Below are positions 24,443 to 32,857 of a stretch of 34,779 nucleotides of DNA, one piece after another. The notes below the pieces were generated by a model. It saw only the letters and a list, made by a program, of their open reading frames with translations, was not told the origin of the DNA and did not search any database. The first letter of the stretch is position 1. The number at the start of each line of letters is the position of its first letter. A program made the translations under genes and the position numbers. The DNA is from an uncultured Burkholderiales bacterium (GTDB lineage Bacteria; Pseudomonadota; Gammaproteobacteria; Burkholderiales; Burkholderiaceae_E), in NCBI GenBank assembly GCA_902826305.1, contig CADEEH010000033.1, positions 6,247 through 41,025 of the forward strand. The letters are read 5' to 3'.

Positions 24443-25915
24443 CGTCGGGCGCAAGCCCGCGGCCGCGCCTCTCGGCCGGCGGGTCGGGGACGGCGCCGCG
24501 GCCTGGCGCCCGACCACCGGGATCCGCTCCGCCCGCATCATCGCGAGCCGGAACAGCAGCATCTGCACCAGGAAGTCGCTGACCAGGATCGGCCGCATCA
24601 CGAACGGCGTCTCCATCAGGCAGCGCAGCCCGACGACCGCCAGCAGGGCGACGGTCAGGCCGCGCGAGGCGAACCGTGCCGACAACGCGTACCAGCACAG
24701 CAGCGCGAAATAGAAGACGAAGCCGGCCAGGCCGATGATGCCCGCCATCCCGAGCGACTGCAGGAACTGGTTGTGCGCGCTCAGCGCGGCAGGCAGCCCG
24801 ATGCGCGAGCGGAACGTGGCGTCCCACATCGTCATGCCATAACCGAACAGCGGATTGTCGCGCCACTCGCCCATCACCACCGACCAGATCTGGTCGCGGC
24901 CGGTGAACGACAGGCGCTGGACATCGGGGCCCTGCAGCGCGTCCAGCAGCTGCGTGCCGGCCGTGGTGAACGCGAGCACGACACCCGCGCTGGTGAACAC
25001 CACCGTGATCGGCACCAGCCACCACAACGGCACGGCGACCGGCGACCGGTTCGTCGCCCTGGCCTCGCGCACGCGTGTGTGATGGCGATACATCAGCAGC
25101 AGCGGCACCGCGATCACGCCGGCGATCCAGCTCGTCTTGGACTGCGCGAGGACGAACACCACCGCCGTGCCCGCGTGTGCCGCCCAGTTCAGCCACCGGT
25201 TGCGCAGCGGCCTGTGGATCAGCAGCAGCGTCAGGACCAGCGCCATCGGTCCCGTGCTGTTCGGCCCGGAGCCGACGCCCCAGAACCGGAAGTCGATGCC
25301 CGGGATCAGCGACGCGTACTTCGGTTCGATCGCAAACGACGGGAAGAACACCGCGGCCAGAAGGCTGGCGACCGTGGTCGCGACCAGACCGTCGCGGACG
25401 ATGCGGACGATGTCCTCGGGATCCTGGCGTCGGCAGACATAGATCGCGCCGAAGACGATCAGCGGGTAGATGTAGTCCGGGGCGAACGACGGCCGGCTGC
25501 CGAGCGCGGCGTTCAGCAGGTGGTTGGTCACCAGGTAGAAGGTGAACGCGATGAAGAGCCCGGTGCCGTGTGCACGCATGCGCCGGTCGGGGCCGGCCCG
25601 GTCGAACATCGCGGCCAGGATCCGCACCAGGCAGGCGCCGATGACCGAGACGGTGGTCAGCCGGAGCACCCAGCCCGACAGTCCCGCCGCATCGACGGTG
25701 TCGAGCAGGAAGTCGAGTTTGCCGAGATTGCGGCCGGCCAGGATCGTGCCGACCACCGGCATGTACAGCACGAGCCCGAAGACGATCGGCAGGAACCAGC
25801 GGCTGATCCGCTGCTCGACGGCCAGCGCGACACCCAGGCCGAACACGATCGCCGCCGCCACGCCGAGCGCGACCAGCGTCCAGACGCCGGTGGCGATCAG
25901 TTCCGATCCGCCCAC
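24356..25915 (-). CDS. Wzy/O-antigen-ligase-like polysaccharide polymerase
   Basis: A multi-pass inner-membrane protein that probably polymerises flipped repeat units at the periplasmic face. The 519-residue protein has about ten to twelve hydrophobic segments. It carries the Wzy_C/WaaL-type motif in its second half: R-D-Q-I-W...NPLFGYGM followed by SAHNQFLQSLGMAGIIGLAGFVFYF. GPNSTGPMALVLTLLL and SKTSWIAGVIAVP are also characteristic. The GTG at 25915 starts the frame. The charged C-terminal tail (about 475-519) is cytoplasmic and overlaps the convergent GT2 gene by 87 bases. It is the last gene of the GT14-kinase-flippase operon. Confidence 0.82.
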   Translation of the reverse strand: MGGSELIATGVWTLVALGVAAAIVFGLGVALAVEQRISRWFLPIVFGLVLYMPVVGTILAGRNLGKLDFLLDTVDAAGLSGWVLRLTTVSVIGACLVRILAAMFDRAGPDRRMRAHGTGLFIAFTFYLVTNHLLNAALGSRPSFAPDYIYPLIVFGAIYVCRRQDPEDIVRIVRDGLVATTVASLLAAVFFPSFAIEPKYASLIPGIDFRFWGVGSGPNSTGPMALVLTLLLIHRPLRNRWLNWAAHAGTAVVFVLAQSKTSWIAGVIAVPLLLMYRHHTRVREARATNRSPVAVPLWWLVPITVVFTSAGVVLAFTTAGTQLLDALQGPDVQRLSFTGRDQIWSVVMGEWRDNPLFGYGMTMWDATFRSRIGLPAALSAHNQFLQSLGMAGIIGLAGFVFYFALLCWYALSARFASRGLTVALLAVVGLRCLMETPFVMRPILVSDFLVQMLLFRLAMMRAERIPVVGRQAAAPSPTRRPRGAAAGLRPTSGAVLPGPSGERRADFSKVTGRTNREPH

Positions 25916-25969
25916 ATCAGCTCCCGTGGCGCCGCACGAGGCGGCATGATCGAACGATCCTGCGCATCA

Positions 25970-27523
25970 TCACGCCGCCATTCCCATCCAGCGCTCGAGC
26001 GCCGTGCCCACCGGCCCCGGCAGCCGGGACAGCAGCCGGCGGCCGAGATCGATCACATCGGGCGGGATCACCGATCGCACCAGGCGCAGCGCCAGCAGCA
26101 GGGCGAACGCGCCGACGATCATGTCGCCCACCAGCCAGATCGCCGGCCGGTCGACGAGCCGGCGCAGCACCAGGTCACCTGCATACACGATCGCCGCCAC
26201 GCCGATCGATACCATGATGCCGGCCCGGCAGTCGGCCAGCAACCGACGGGCGCGCAGATCGACCAGCTTGAGCGTCGCACGGACCAGCACCATCGAACGC
26301 AGCAGGTACAACGCGGCGACCGCCCAGGCCATCACCGGCAGCGAACCGGCCAGCGCCGTCACCAGGCAGCCCACGGTCCAGACGAGCGCGATCGGCACCT
26401 GCTGGCGGAACTCGGTGGTCACGTTGCCCGACGCCCACAGGATCGGTGTCGCCACGCCCCACACGAAATACACCGGCATCGCGAGCGCCAGCGGGGTGAG
26501 CACGGCGGCGCCGTCGGCCCAGCGTTCGCCGTACAGGCCGAGCACGACCGTATCGGCGACCGCGGCGACCGCGACGAACATCGGTGCGATCACCAGCGCG
26601 ACCACCGCCACCATCGTCGCGAAGGCGGTCGCCAACCGTCCCTGGTCCTGGTCGACCTTCAACCCCGCCGCGTACAGCACACCCTGCAGCGTGCCGAGCA
26701 GGCTCTGCGCCGGCGTCAGGATGAAGTTGTTGATCGTCGAATACAGGCCGACCGCCGCGATCGGGAACATCCGGCCGATCACCAGGCGGTCGATGCTCGA
26801 CATGATCCAGTTGACGATGTTGGTGGCGAACACCGTGCCGCCGAAGCGGATCATCCCGGCCGCGCCGGGGTACCAGAACAGCGGTCGCAACGTGTGGCGG
26901 GTGCGCAGGTACAACAGGACCAGCGAGATCGTGATCGCCGCGAGATAGGCGACCACCAGCGAGAGCGCCTGCCAGCCGGCCAGCGCCATCGGCACCCCGA
27001 TCGCGAGAAAGCCGATCGCGTAGCCGATCACACCCGACAGGTTCAGCCACTTGAAGTCCAGGTCACGCTTGAGCAGGCACGCCGAGGGCGCCGTCATCGC
27101 CGACAGCAGCGCGGCCAGTGACATCCAACGCATCACGTCGGCAACCCGCTCGTCATTGAAGAACGAGGCGATCGCGCCGGCACCCGCGAACAGGCCGATC
27201 GCGATCAGCGCGCCGAGCAGGAACTGCCAGGTGACGACGAAGCGCACGTCCTGCGAGGACAGTTCCGATTTCTGGATCAGGCCGTAGGACAGGCCGATGT
27301 CGGCGAAGAACGCGGACAGCGCGAGCACGATCATCGCGGCGGCGAACAGTCCGTACTGCTCCGGACCGAGGATCCGGGCGAGCACGATCTGCGCGACCAC
27401 CTGCAGCGCCATCCGCAACACCGAGCCCAGGCTGCCCCAGAGCGCACCGGAGACACTGCGGTGACGCAGGTCCGGGCCCGGTTCCTCGGCAACGGACGCG
27501 GTGTCGCGGTCGGGCGCGACCAT
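25970..27523 (-). CDS. Wzx-type oligosaccharide flippase (MOP/PST superfamily)
   Basis: Probably flips undecaprenyl-linked repeat units across the inner membrane. ATG 27523 gives 517 residues with about 25 N-terminal residues before the first helix; the open frame extends further upstream but there it overlaps the kinase gene and is not flippase-like. The first helices show the family pattern SGALWGSLGSVLRMALQVVAQIVLARILGPEQYGLFAAAMIVL, with RILGPEQYG a typical PST motif. About 12-14 transmembrane segments can be counted. It starts 20 bases after the kinase stop and ends 54 bases before the polymerase GTG. Confidence 0.88.
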   Translation of the reverse strand: MVAPDRDTASVAEEPGPDLRHRSVSGALWGSLGSVLRMALQVVAQIVLARILGPEQYGLFAAAMIVLALSAFFADIGLSYGLIQKSELSSQDVRFVVTWQFLLGALIAIGLFAGAGAIASFFNDERVADVMRWMSLAALLSAMTAPSACLLKRDLDFKWLNLSGVIGYAIGFLAIGVPMALAGWQALSLVVAYLAAITISLVLLYLRTRHTLRPLFWYPGAAGMIRFGGTVFATNIVNWIMSSIDRLVIGRMFPIAAVGLYSTINNFILTPAQSLLGTLQGVLYAAGLKVDQDQGRLATAFATMVAVVALVIAPMFVAVAAVADTVVLGLYGERWADGAAVLTPLALAMPVYFVWGVATPILWASGNVTTEFRQQVPIALVWTVGCLVTALAGSLPVMAWAVAALYLLRSMVLVRATLKLVDLRARRLLADCRAGIMVSIGVAAIVYAGDLVLRRLVDRPAIWLVGDMIVGAFALLLALRLVRSVIPPDVIDLGRRLLSRLPGPVGTALERWMGMAA

Positions 27524-27543
27524 GGTGTGCCGGCGCCCGGCCG

Positions 27544-29901
27544 TCAGGCGCGGACCAGCACGGTGCCGATCAGCTTCGCCCGCGCGGGCTTGAGGGCCTT
27601 GATCAGCGTGCGCACGCCGTTGACCAGCGACCGATGCTGGCGCGCGACGACGATGTAGCCGCGGGCGGCCGCGGTGATCAGCGCGGTGTCGGCCTTGCGG
27701 CGCACACTCGGCGTGTCGACCAGGATCACGTCGACCGACTTCGAGAAGACCTTCAGCATCCGGGTGAACGTGTCGCGGGCGAGCAGGTCGCTCGGGCTGG
27801 CCACGTTCGGGCCCGCCGGGATGATCTGCAACGTGTCGATGCCCGGCACCTTGCGCAGCGCGTCGACGACGCGGCAACGGCCGGCCAGCAGCGACGACAA
27901 GCCCTCGCTGTTGTCGACCGCGAACAGTTCGTGCTGCCGCCCTTCGCGCATGTCGGCGTCGATCAGCAGCGTGCGATAGCCCATCTGGGCGAAACACACC
28001 GCCAGGTTGGCCGCGGTGAACGACTTGCCGTCGCCCGGGCCGTGGCTGACGATGGCGAACGACTTGCGCTCGCCGGCGCGGATGCGCAGCCAGCGCGAGA
28101 TGATCTGTGCCCGCAGCTGGCGCAGGTCGTCGACGAACGGATGATCGGCATCGAACGCGGCAACGACCTCCTTGGCGACCGGACTCGCGTTCGGATCGAG
28201 GAACGCGACCGTGGCCCGGCTGGCGACCGCGGCGCGGATCTGGTCGATCTGCACCAGGCCGCTGCTGACGGCGGCCTCGCCGAAACGCAGGCCCTTCTCG
28301 CTGGCCAGCGATTCGATCACCTCGACGTCGGCGCGATTGATCACGCCGGCGGATAGCAGCGCCTCGGCGGTCGCCTCACCGGTGTCGTTGGAGATCGCCT
28401 CGCTGCGCACCGGCTCGACGAGCACGGTCGGCGGGTCGATGATCGTCTCGTCCAGACGGTCGTCGAAGAACTCGGTCGGCATCGCGAGGCGATCCGGATA
28501 GTCGCTGTCGCGTCCACCGCTGCCGTGGGCGATCACACGCGGCGGCACCCGGCCGAGCTCGCCGAGGAACGGTGCCTCGGCGACACGGGCCAGGTCCTCG
28601 GGCAGCCGCACGCGGGCATTCGCCGCCTCCAGGCCGAGCACGGTGACCACGCCGAGCAGCGAGCCCAGCACCACCGCGACCATCGAATTGAGCAGCAGGT
28701 TCGGGCTCGACGGTTTCGACGGCGTGGCCGCCCACTCGATCGGCACGATGTTGGTCTGCGTCGAAGCGCTCTCCAGCGAGGTCGAATCGAGCTTGGCGAG
28801 CACACTCTCGTAGCCCTTGCGTGCACTGTCGACGTCGCGTTCGAGCGCCTGCGACTGGTCGCGCGCCTGCTTGAGCTCGAGCACCTTCTTGCGCTGCAGA
28901 TCGAGCGACTTGCGCACGTCGGACTCGCGCAGCCGGGTGACGTCGGCCGAGCGGTCCAGCCCGGTCGTCAGCAGCTTGGTCTCGCGATCCAGGCGGTTGC
29001 GGATCGAATCGGCCTCGGCCTGCAGCCGCTGGATCTCCGGATGGCTCGCACCGAGCACGGCGCTGCGCTCGCGCAGCCGCGCCTCGGCCTTGACCAGCTC
29101 GGCCTTGAGCGTCTGGATCAGCGGATTCTGCAGCACCTCCGGCGCATCGCTGCCGGCGGCCTGTGTCAGCGCCGCGCGGGCCGACTGGCGGCGTCGCGCG
29201 CTCTCGGCGGCGGCCGCCTGCAGCTGCGTCATCTGCTGCGACAGTTCCATCAGGCGGGCGTTCTCGATGTCGAACCGCTCGTCGTTCGAATACAGGCCCT
29301 TGGTGCGCTGGAATTCGCTCAGCCGCGTCTGTGCGGCATCGAGCACGTCGCGGCGAAGCTTGAGCTGATCCTCGAAGAACGTGCGCGAGTCGCGCGCCGG
29401 TGAGACGCGGATCGCCACCGTCGTGTCGATGTAGGCGCGGACGAACGCGTTGGCCAGCGGAGCGACCGCCTCGCGGTCGGTCGAGGTCACCGAGATCTCG
29501 AGCATGTTCGAATCGCGTGCCGGCTTGACGCTGACCGACTTGCGCAGCCCGGCGGCGATGAACTCCTTGATCGAGCCCTCCCCGTTGGCCTGCTCGTTGA
29601 AGCGCAGGTAGTGCTTCGGGTCGGCGTGCAGGTTCAGCTTCTCGACCACCTTGACCGCGACCTTCTCGCTGCTCAGCAGTTCGACCTGGGTCGCGATGTA
29701 GCTGTTGAGCAGGTGCGCGGGCAGCATCCCCCCGACCACCGGGTCCGGCGACTTGACGTCGATCAGCACGATCGCCGAGGCGGTGTACTTCTTGGACATC
29801 ATCAGCGAGGCGCCGACGGTCAGGCCGACGATCGCGGCAAACACCGCGACCAGCAGCCAGAAGCGGGCGCGGATCACGGACAGGAAATGGTTCAGGCTCA
29901 T
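27544..29901 (-). CDS. Chain-length co-polymerase fused to a tyrosine kinase-like ATPase (Wzc/EpsF-EpsG type)
   Basis: Controls chain length and export of the polysaccharide. The 785-residue protein has a Wzz domain with TM1 (13-35), a periplasmic coiled coil (about 170-370), a PSKPSSPN motif (394-401) and TM2 (401-425). Residues 508-567 (ALLSAGVINRADVEVIESL...LRFGEAAVSSGLV) resemble the MshEN-like domain seen at the N-terminus of EpsG kinases. The kinase part has a DDLRQLR oligomerisation segment (591-597), Walker A GPGDGKS (621-627), Walker A' LLIDADMR (645-652) and Walker B VILVDTP (725-731). The C-terminus, ending KLIGTVLVRA, has no tyrosine cluster, so the usual autophosphorylation tail is missing. 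It is the second gene of its operon. Confidence 0.9.
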   Translation of the reverse strand: MSLNHFLSVIRARFWLLVAVFAAIVGLTVGASLMMSKKYTASAIVLIDVKSPDPVVGGMLPAHLLNSYIATQVELLSSEKVAVKVVEKLNLHADPKHYLRFNEQANGEGSIKEFIAAGLRKSVSVKPARDSNMLEISVTSTDREAVAPLANAFVRAYIDTTVAIRVSPARDSRTFFEDQLKLRRDVLDAAQTRLSEFQRTKGLYSNDERFDIENARLMELSQQMTQLQAAAAESARRRQSARAALTQAAGSDAPEVLQNPLIQTLKAELVKAEARLRERSAVLGASHPEIQRLQAEADSIRNRLDRETKLLTTGLDRSADVTRLRESDVRKSLDLQRKKVLELKQARDQSQALERDVDSARKGYESVLAKLDSTSLESASTQTNIVPIEWAATPSKPSSPNLLLNSMVAVVLGSLLGVVTVLGLEAANARVRLPEDLARVAEAPFLGELGRVPPRVIAHGSGGRDSDYPDRLAMPTEFFDDRLDETIIDPPTVLVEPVRSEAISNDTGEATAEALLSAGVINRADVEVIESLASEKGLRFGEAAVSSGLVQIDQIRAAVASRATVAFLDPNASPVAKEVVAAFDADHPFVDDLRQLRAQIISRWLRIRAGERKSFAIVSHGPGDGKSFTAANLAVCFAQMGYRTLLIDADMREGRQHELFAVDNSEGLSSLLAGRCRVVDALRKVPGIDTLQIIPAGPNVASPSDLLARDTFTRMLKVFSKSVDVILVDTPSVRRKADTALITAAARGYIVVARQHRSLVNGVRTLIKALKPARAKLIGTVLVRA

Positions 29902-29932
29902 GGGATGGGACCCGTTCGGATTGGGCGTGCCG

Positions 29933-30901
29933 TCAGACGGCGGCAGCCTGGGGGGCGATGCGGTCGAGCACGGTGCGGCGGATCGACGCCGATGCGTCGT
30001 CGGGGAACTTGCGCCCGAAGTACGCGGGCGACTGGGTGATGCGGTCGATGTCGGACGAGTCGAACCACCGGGGATGCCCGCCGTTGTAGACGTTGACCAG
30101 GTGATTCGACGGGCCGATCCGGAAGTCGGAGTTGCCCAGGAGCGTCGGGAACAGCGTCTCGTCGGCCTGGGTCAGCCGGCTGAAATAGCCTTCGATCGCC
30201 GGTTCGGCCGCCTTGCGGACCAGGTACTCGCAGACTTCGCGACGCGCACCGAACCAGGTGCCCCCGGTCAGCGCGCGCAGGCCGGGCCCGAACGGATGTC
30301 GACCGAGCAGGCCGCGCTGGGCGAGCCGCACGAAGCCGAGCGCGGCGCGTGCGCGCAGGCTCATCCGCCCGGACTCGTAGCCGTGGTACGCGAGCGGGAT
30401 CGACAGACCGACCTTCTCGACCCGCGGGCCGCCTTCGGCGCCATACATCAGATAGGCGCGCCACAACGCGCGATACCGAAGCGACATGTCGGGGGCGTAG
30501 GTCCGGTACGCGAAGTGCATCAGCACCTGGGGATCGTCATCCAGGCTCAGCCACTCGATGTTGGCCTGGTACCTGCCCTCGTCGACGTAGCCGGCGAATT
30601 CACACAGCGGCTTGATCGGCAGGCAGGTCGGACTGAGCAGCTGGAAGTAGTCGAACTCGACATGCTCCAGGCAGTGCTTCAACAGGAGCAGGATGCCTTC
30701 CGAATAGCCCCAGTTGGCCCACCCGGTGCGTTTCGGCGACGGCACCAGCCGCGCGTTGGGCGACGTGATCGCGAAGTCGGGTTGCTGCGAGAAGTCGTGG
30801 TGCACCACGACCGGATAAGGCGCCAGGGCGTCGGCCAGTTGCGCGACCGTCGACGGCCGGTGGATGGCCGACATGATGCCGAATGCAAGGCGAACCGACA
30901 T
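29933..30901 (-). CDS. GT14-like glycosyltransferase, copy 2
   Basis: A second member of the GT14-like group, 322 residues, with FGIMSAIHR, VVHHDFSQQPDF, KRTGWANWGYSEG, EFDYFQLLSPTCLPIKPL, GGTWFGARREVCEYLV and a DETLFPTLLGNSDFRIG segment. It parallels copy 1 (16376-17338) through the whole length, including the C-terminal region with PAYFGRKF.DD, but differs in acceptor-side loops. It heads the co-polymerase, flippase and polymerase operon. ATG 30901 has no clear Shine-Dalgarno sequence; a 7-bp hairpin lies 21 bases upstream. Sugar specificity is unknown. Each copy may make a different branch linkage. Confidence 0.72.
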   Translation of the reverse strand: MSVRLAFGIMSAIHRPSTVAQLADALAPYPVVVHHDFSQQPDFAITSPNARLVPSPKRTGWANWGYSEGILLLLKHCLEHVEFDYFQLLSPTCLPIKPLCEFAGYVDEGRYQANIEWLSLDDDPQVLMHFAYRTYAPDMSLRYRALWRAYLMYGAEGGPRVEKVGLSIPLAYHGYESGRMSLRARAALGFVRLAQRGLLGRHPFGPGLRALTGGTWFGARREVCEYLVRKAAEPAIEGYFSRLTQADETLFPTLLGNSDFRIGPSNHLVNVYNGGHPRWFDSSDIDRITQSPAYFGRKFPDDASASIRRTVLDRIAPQAAAV

Positions 30902-30921
30902 GGATGGCGTTGTTCAGGATG

Positions 30922-30938
30922 CGTGCCGGAGCGGCACG
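30922..30938 (-). promoter_or_regulatory. Leader hairpin upstream of GT14 copy 2
   Basis: Perfect 7-bp arms (CGTGCCG/CGGCACG on the - strand) around a 3-base loop, 21 bases before the start codon. In RNA it would sit close to the ribosome landing site and could modulate initiation. Its role is inferred from position only. Confidence 0.35.
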
Positions 30939-31049
30939 GCACGGGTGGGGCGATTCCCCCTCCGTGCACCTACCCCAGGCGATCGGAACCGAGTCTAGCC
31001 GGGTCCGCCAGGAGGAACTGTGCGGTTTTGCAGCAATGACCGCCGAGCA

Positions 31050-31055
31050 AGTATA
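31050..31055 (-). promoter_or_regulatory. Candidate -10 box for the second polysaccharide operon
   Basis: On the - strand the hexamer TATACT stands out in a GC-rich gap and is close to the TATAAT consensus. No good -35 hexamer is seen 17 bases upstream. It is flanked upstream by a CGACG-CT-CGTCG inverted repeat (31060-31071). It would leave a leader of about 145 bases before ATG 30901. Confidence 0.3.
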
Positions 31056-31100
31056 TCCGCGACGCTCGTCGGATCGACCGTGGTGAGGAGTCGACAAACT

Positions 31101-31859
31101 TTACGAATTTGACGTGTCGTTCTTCCGACGCGGTGCAAATCCGAACGCGAACCAGGCCCACAACGCGAGTGTGCCGGCGGCGATCGCGTACCACTGGAAG
31201 GCGTAGCCGCGATGCTTGGCGACGTCGTTGCCCGGTACCGGCCACTCGCGGATCAGGCCGTCGTCCATCTCCGAAGTCTGCCGGACGACGAGCTCGGCCA
31301 CCGGCAGTCCGGACCAGGTGCGGTACTTGGCGAAGTCGAACTGCTGCCAGATCCGATCCTGCGGCCCCGGTGGCGGCTCGGTACCGAGTGAGATCGCCTG
31401 CGGCAGCTCGGCCTGCGCGAGCCCTTCGATCCGCACGACGGCCTGCACCGGATGCAGCGCCGGCAACCGGCTGCGGTCCGACGGGTCCCTCGGCACCCAG
31501 CCGCGCAGCACCAGCACGTGGGCCTGGGGACCTCCGGCGAGCCGAAGAGGGGTCAGCACATGGAACCCGGCGACCCCGCGCCGGGTCCTGTTGTCGATGA
31601 AGATGGACGCGTCGTTGATCAGCCGCCCGGACACCGCGACCCGGTTGCCGACGACCCGGGCCGGATCGATCGCACCGGTGACCTCGGTGGCCGGCGACGC
31701 CAGCGCCTGTTCACGCTCGCGCTGCATCGACGCCTTCAGTTCGGCGCGTTGCAGCTGCCAGTGACCCAGCGCTATCGCGGCGATCATCACCAGCAGCGCC
31801 GCCGCGGTGGGCAGCGGGCCGACCCGAAGCGCGCCGCGCAGGCGCTTCAGTCCCCTCAT
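31101..31859 (-). CDS. SURF1-family cytochrome oxidase assembly protein
   Basis: Helps insert heme a into cytochrome oxidase subunit I, in the inner membrane. The 252-residue protein has the two-helix plan of SURF1. TM1 (about 15-35) is followed by the conserved GHWQLQRAELK; the central periplasmic domain has VAVSGRL...IFIDNRTRRGVAGFHVLTPL and VLVLRGWVPRD; and TM2 near the C-terminus has HRGYAFQWYAIAAGTLALWAWF. The last gene of the oxidase operon, it lies 88 bases after subunit III, with a GC-rich inverted repeat in the gap. In many betaproteobacteria a DUF2909 gene sits here; it is absent, as the gap is too small for it. Confidence 0.9.
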   Translation of the reverse strand: MRGLKRLRGALRVGPLPTAAALLVMIAAIALGHWQLQRAELKASMQREREQALASPATEVTGAIDPARVVGNRVAVSGRLINDASIFIDNRTRRGVAGFHVLTPLRLAGGPQAHVLVLRGWVPRDPSDRSRLPALHPVQAVVRIEGLAQAELPQAISLGTEPPPGPQDRIWQQFDFAKYRTWSGLPVAELVVRQTSEMDDGLIREWPVPGNDVAKHRGYAFQWYAIAAGTLALWAWFAFGFAPRRKNDTSNS

Positions 31860-31896
31860 CGGAGCCGCGGTGACATGCGTCTTCTGCGTGCCCTGC

Positions 31897-31935
31897 CCGC
31901 CCGCCGGGCTCGGGCCTGCGGCTCGGGGCGGGCGG
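31897..31935. promoter_or_regulatory. GC-rich inverted repeat between cox3 and surf1
   Basis: CCGCCCGCC (31897-31905) pairs with GGCGGGCGG (31927-31935) around 21 bases that contain a direct repeat of GGCTCGGG. It may act as a partial terminator or a processing or RNA-stability element that separates surf1 expression from cox3. No T-run follows on the - strand. Confidence 0.45.
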
Positions 31936-31947
31936 TCCCCAGGATGC

Positions 31948-32814
31948 CTAGAGCCAGTAGACGACCACGTACAGCAGCAGCCAGACGACGTCGACGAAGT
32001 GCCAGTACCAGGCGGCCGCCTCGAAGCCGAAGTGGTGTTCGGCGGTGAAGTGCCCGCGCAGCACCCGGCCCAGGATCGCGGTCAGCATGATCGCGCCGAG
32101 GCAGACGTGGAAGCCGTGGAAACCGGTCAGCATGAAAAACGTCGAGCCGAACACACCGGAGGTGAGTTTCAGGTTCAGGTCGGAGTAGGCGTGACCGTAT
32201 TCGTAGGCCTGCACGCCGAGGAAGATCACCCCGAGCGCGACCGTGATGAACAGCCACAGCGCCAGCGCGCCGCGCCGCCCGTCCTTGAGTGCATGGTGGG
32301 CGATCGTCAGCGTGACACCCGAGGTCAGCAACAGCGCGGTGTTGATCGTCGGCAGCGGCCAGGGACCGATCTTCTGGAACGCCTCGATCGTGCCCGTCGG
32401 ACCGGTGTTCGGCCAGGCGGCCTGGAAGTCGGGCCACAGGAACGCCTTGTGATCGAAGTCCCCGAGCCACGGCATCGTGATCGACCGCGCGTAGTACAAC
32501 GCGCCGAAGAACGCCGCGAAGAACATCACCTCGGAAAAGATGAACCAGCTCATGCTCCAGCGGAACGACACGTCGACCCGCTGGTTGTACATGCCGCCTT
32601 CGGACTCGCCGGCGACGGTGCCGAACCAGCCGAACAGCATGTAGATCAGGATCGCGAAACCGATCGCCAGCACGTACGGCGCATAACCCGCGCCGTTGAC
32701 CAGTCCGGCGGCGCCGAACCCGGCGAACGTCAGGGCGACCGAACCGACGATCGGCCACTTCGACGGATTCGGTACGAAGTAATAAGGCGCCGAGCCTGGC
32801 GCTCCGGTACTCAT
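31948..32814 (-). CDS. ctaE: Cytochrome c oxidase subunit III
   Basis: Structural subunit of the aa3 oxidase in the inner membrane. The 288-residue protein has seven hydrophobic helices. It carries the family segments YYFVPNPSKWPIVGS, FFAAFFGALYYARSI, WPLPTINTALLLTSGVTLTIAHHAL, FLGVQAYEYGHAY, and SGVFGSTFFMLTGFHGFHVCLGAIMLT. These are followed by HFGFEAAAWYWHFVDVVWLLLYVVVYWL. A GGGGAG Shine-Dalgarno sequence (32824-32829) lies nine bases before ATG 32814. It is separated from DUF2970 by a 118-base gap containing tandem hairpin repeats. Confidence 0.97.
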   Translation of the reverse strand: MSTGAPGSAPYYFVPNPSKWPIVGSVALTFAGFGAAGLVNGAGYAPYVLAIGFAILIYMLFGWFGTVAGESEGGMYNQRVDVSFRWSMSWFIFSEVMFFAAFFGALYYARSITMPWLGDFDHKAFLWPDFQAAWPNTGPTGTIEAFQKIGPWPLPTINTALLLTSGVTLTIAHHALKDGRRGALALWLFITVALGVIFLGVQAYEYGHAYSDLNLKLTSGVFGSTFFMLTGFHGFHVCLGAIMLTAILGRVLRGHFTAEHHFGFEAAAWYWHFVDVVWLLLYVVVYWL

Positions 32815-32823
32815 CTTGACGGT

Positions 32824-32829
32824 CTCCCC
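32824..32829 (-). promoter_or_regulatory. Ribosome binding site of subunit III
   Basis: GGGGAG on the - strand, nine bases upstream of ATG 32814. Clear Shine-Dalgarno sequences are rare in this window, so it supports independent initiation of subunit III after the structured gap. Confidence 0.6.
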
Positions 32830-32857
32830 ATTCGATGCAACCGATTCGACATTGCCT

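Noticed and set aside
24773-27121. 782-residue + strand open frame
   Set aside because: It lies opposite the polymerase and flippase genes, which have clear membrane-protein features, and its product is Arg/His/Gln-rich without a domain.
27524-27997. Upstream extension of the flippase frame
   Set aside because: It overlaps the kinase domain coding sequence and reads as Arg/Pro/Ala-rich sequence with no membrane helices.
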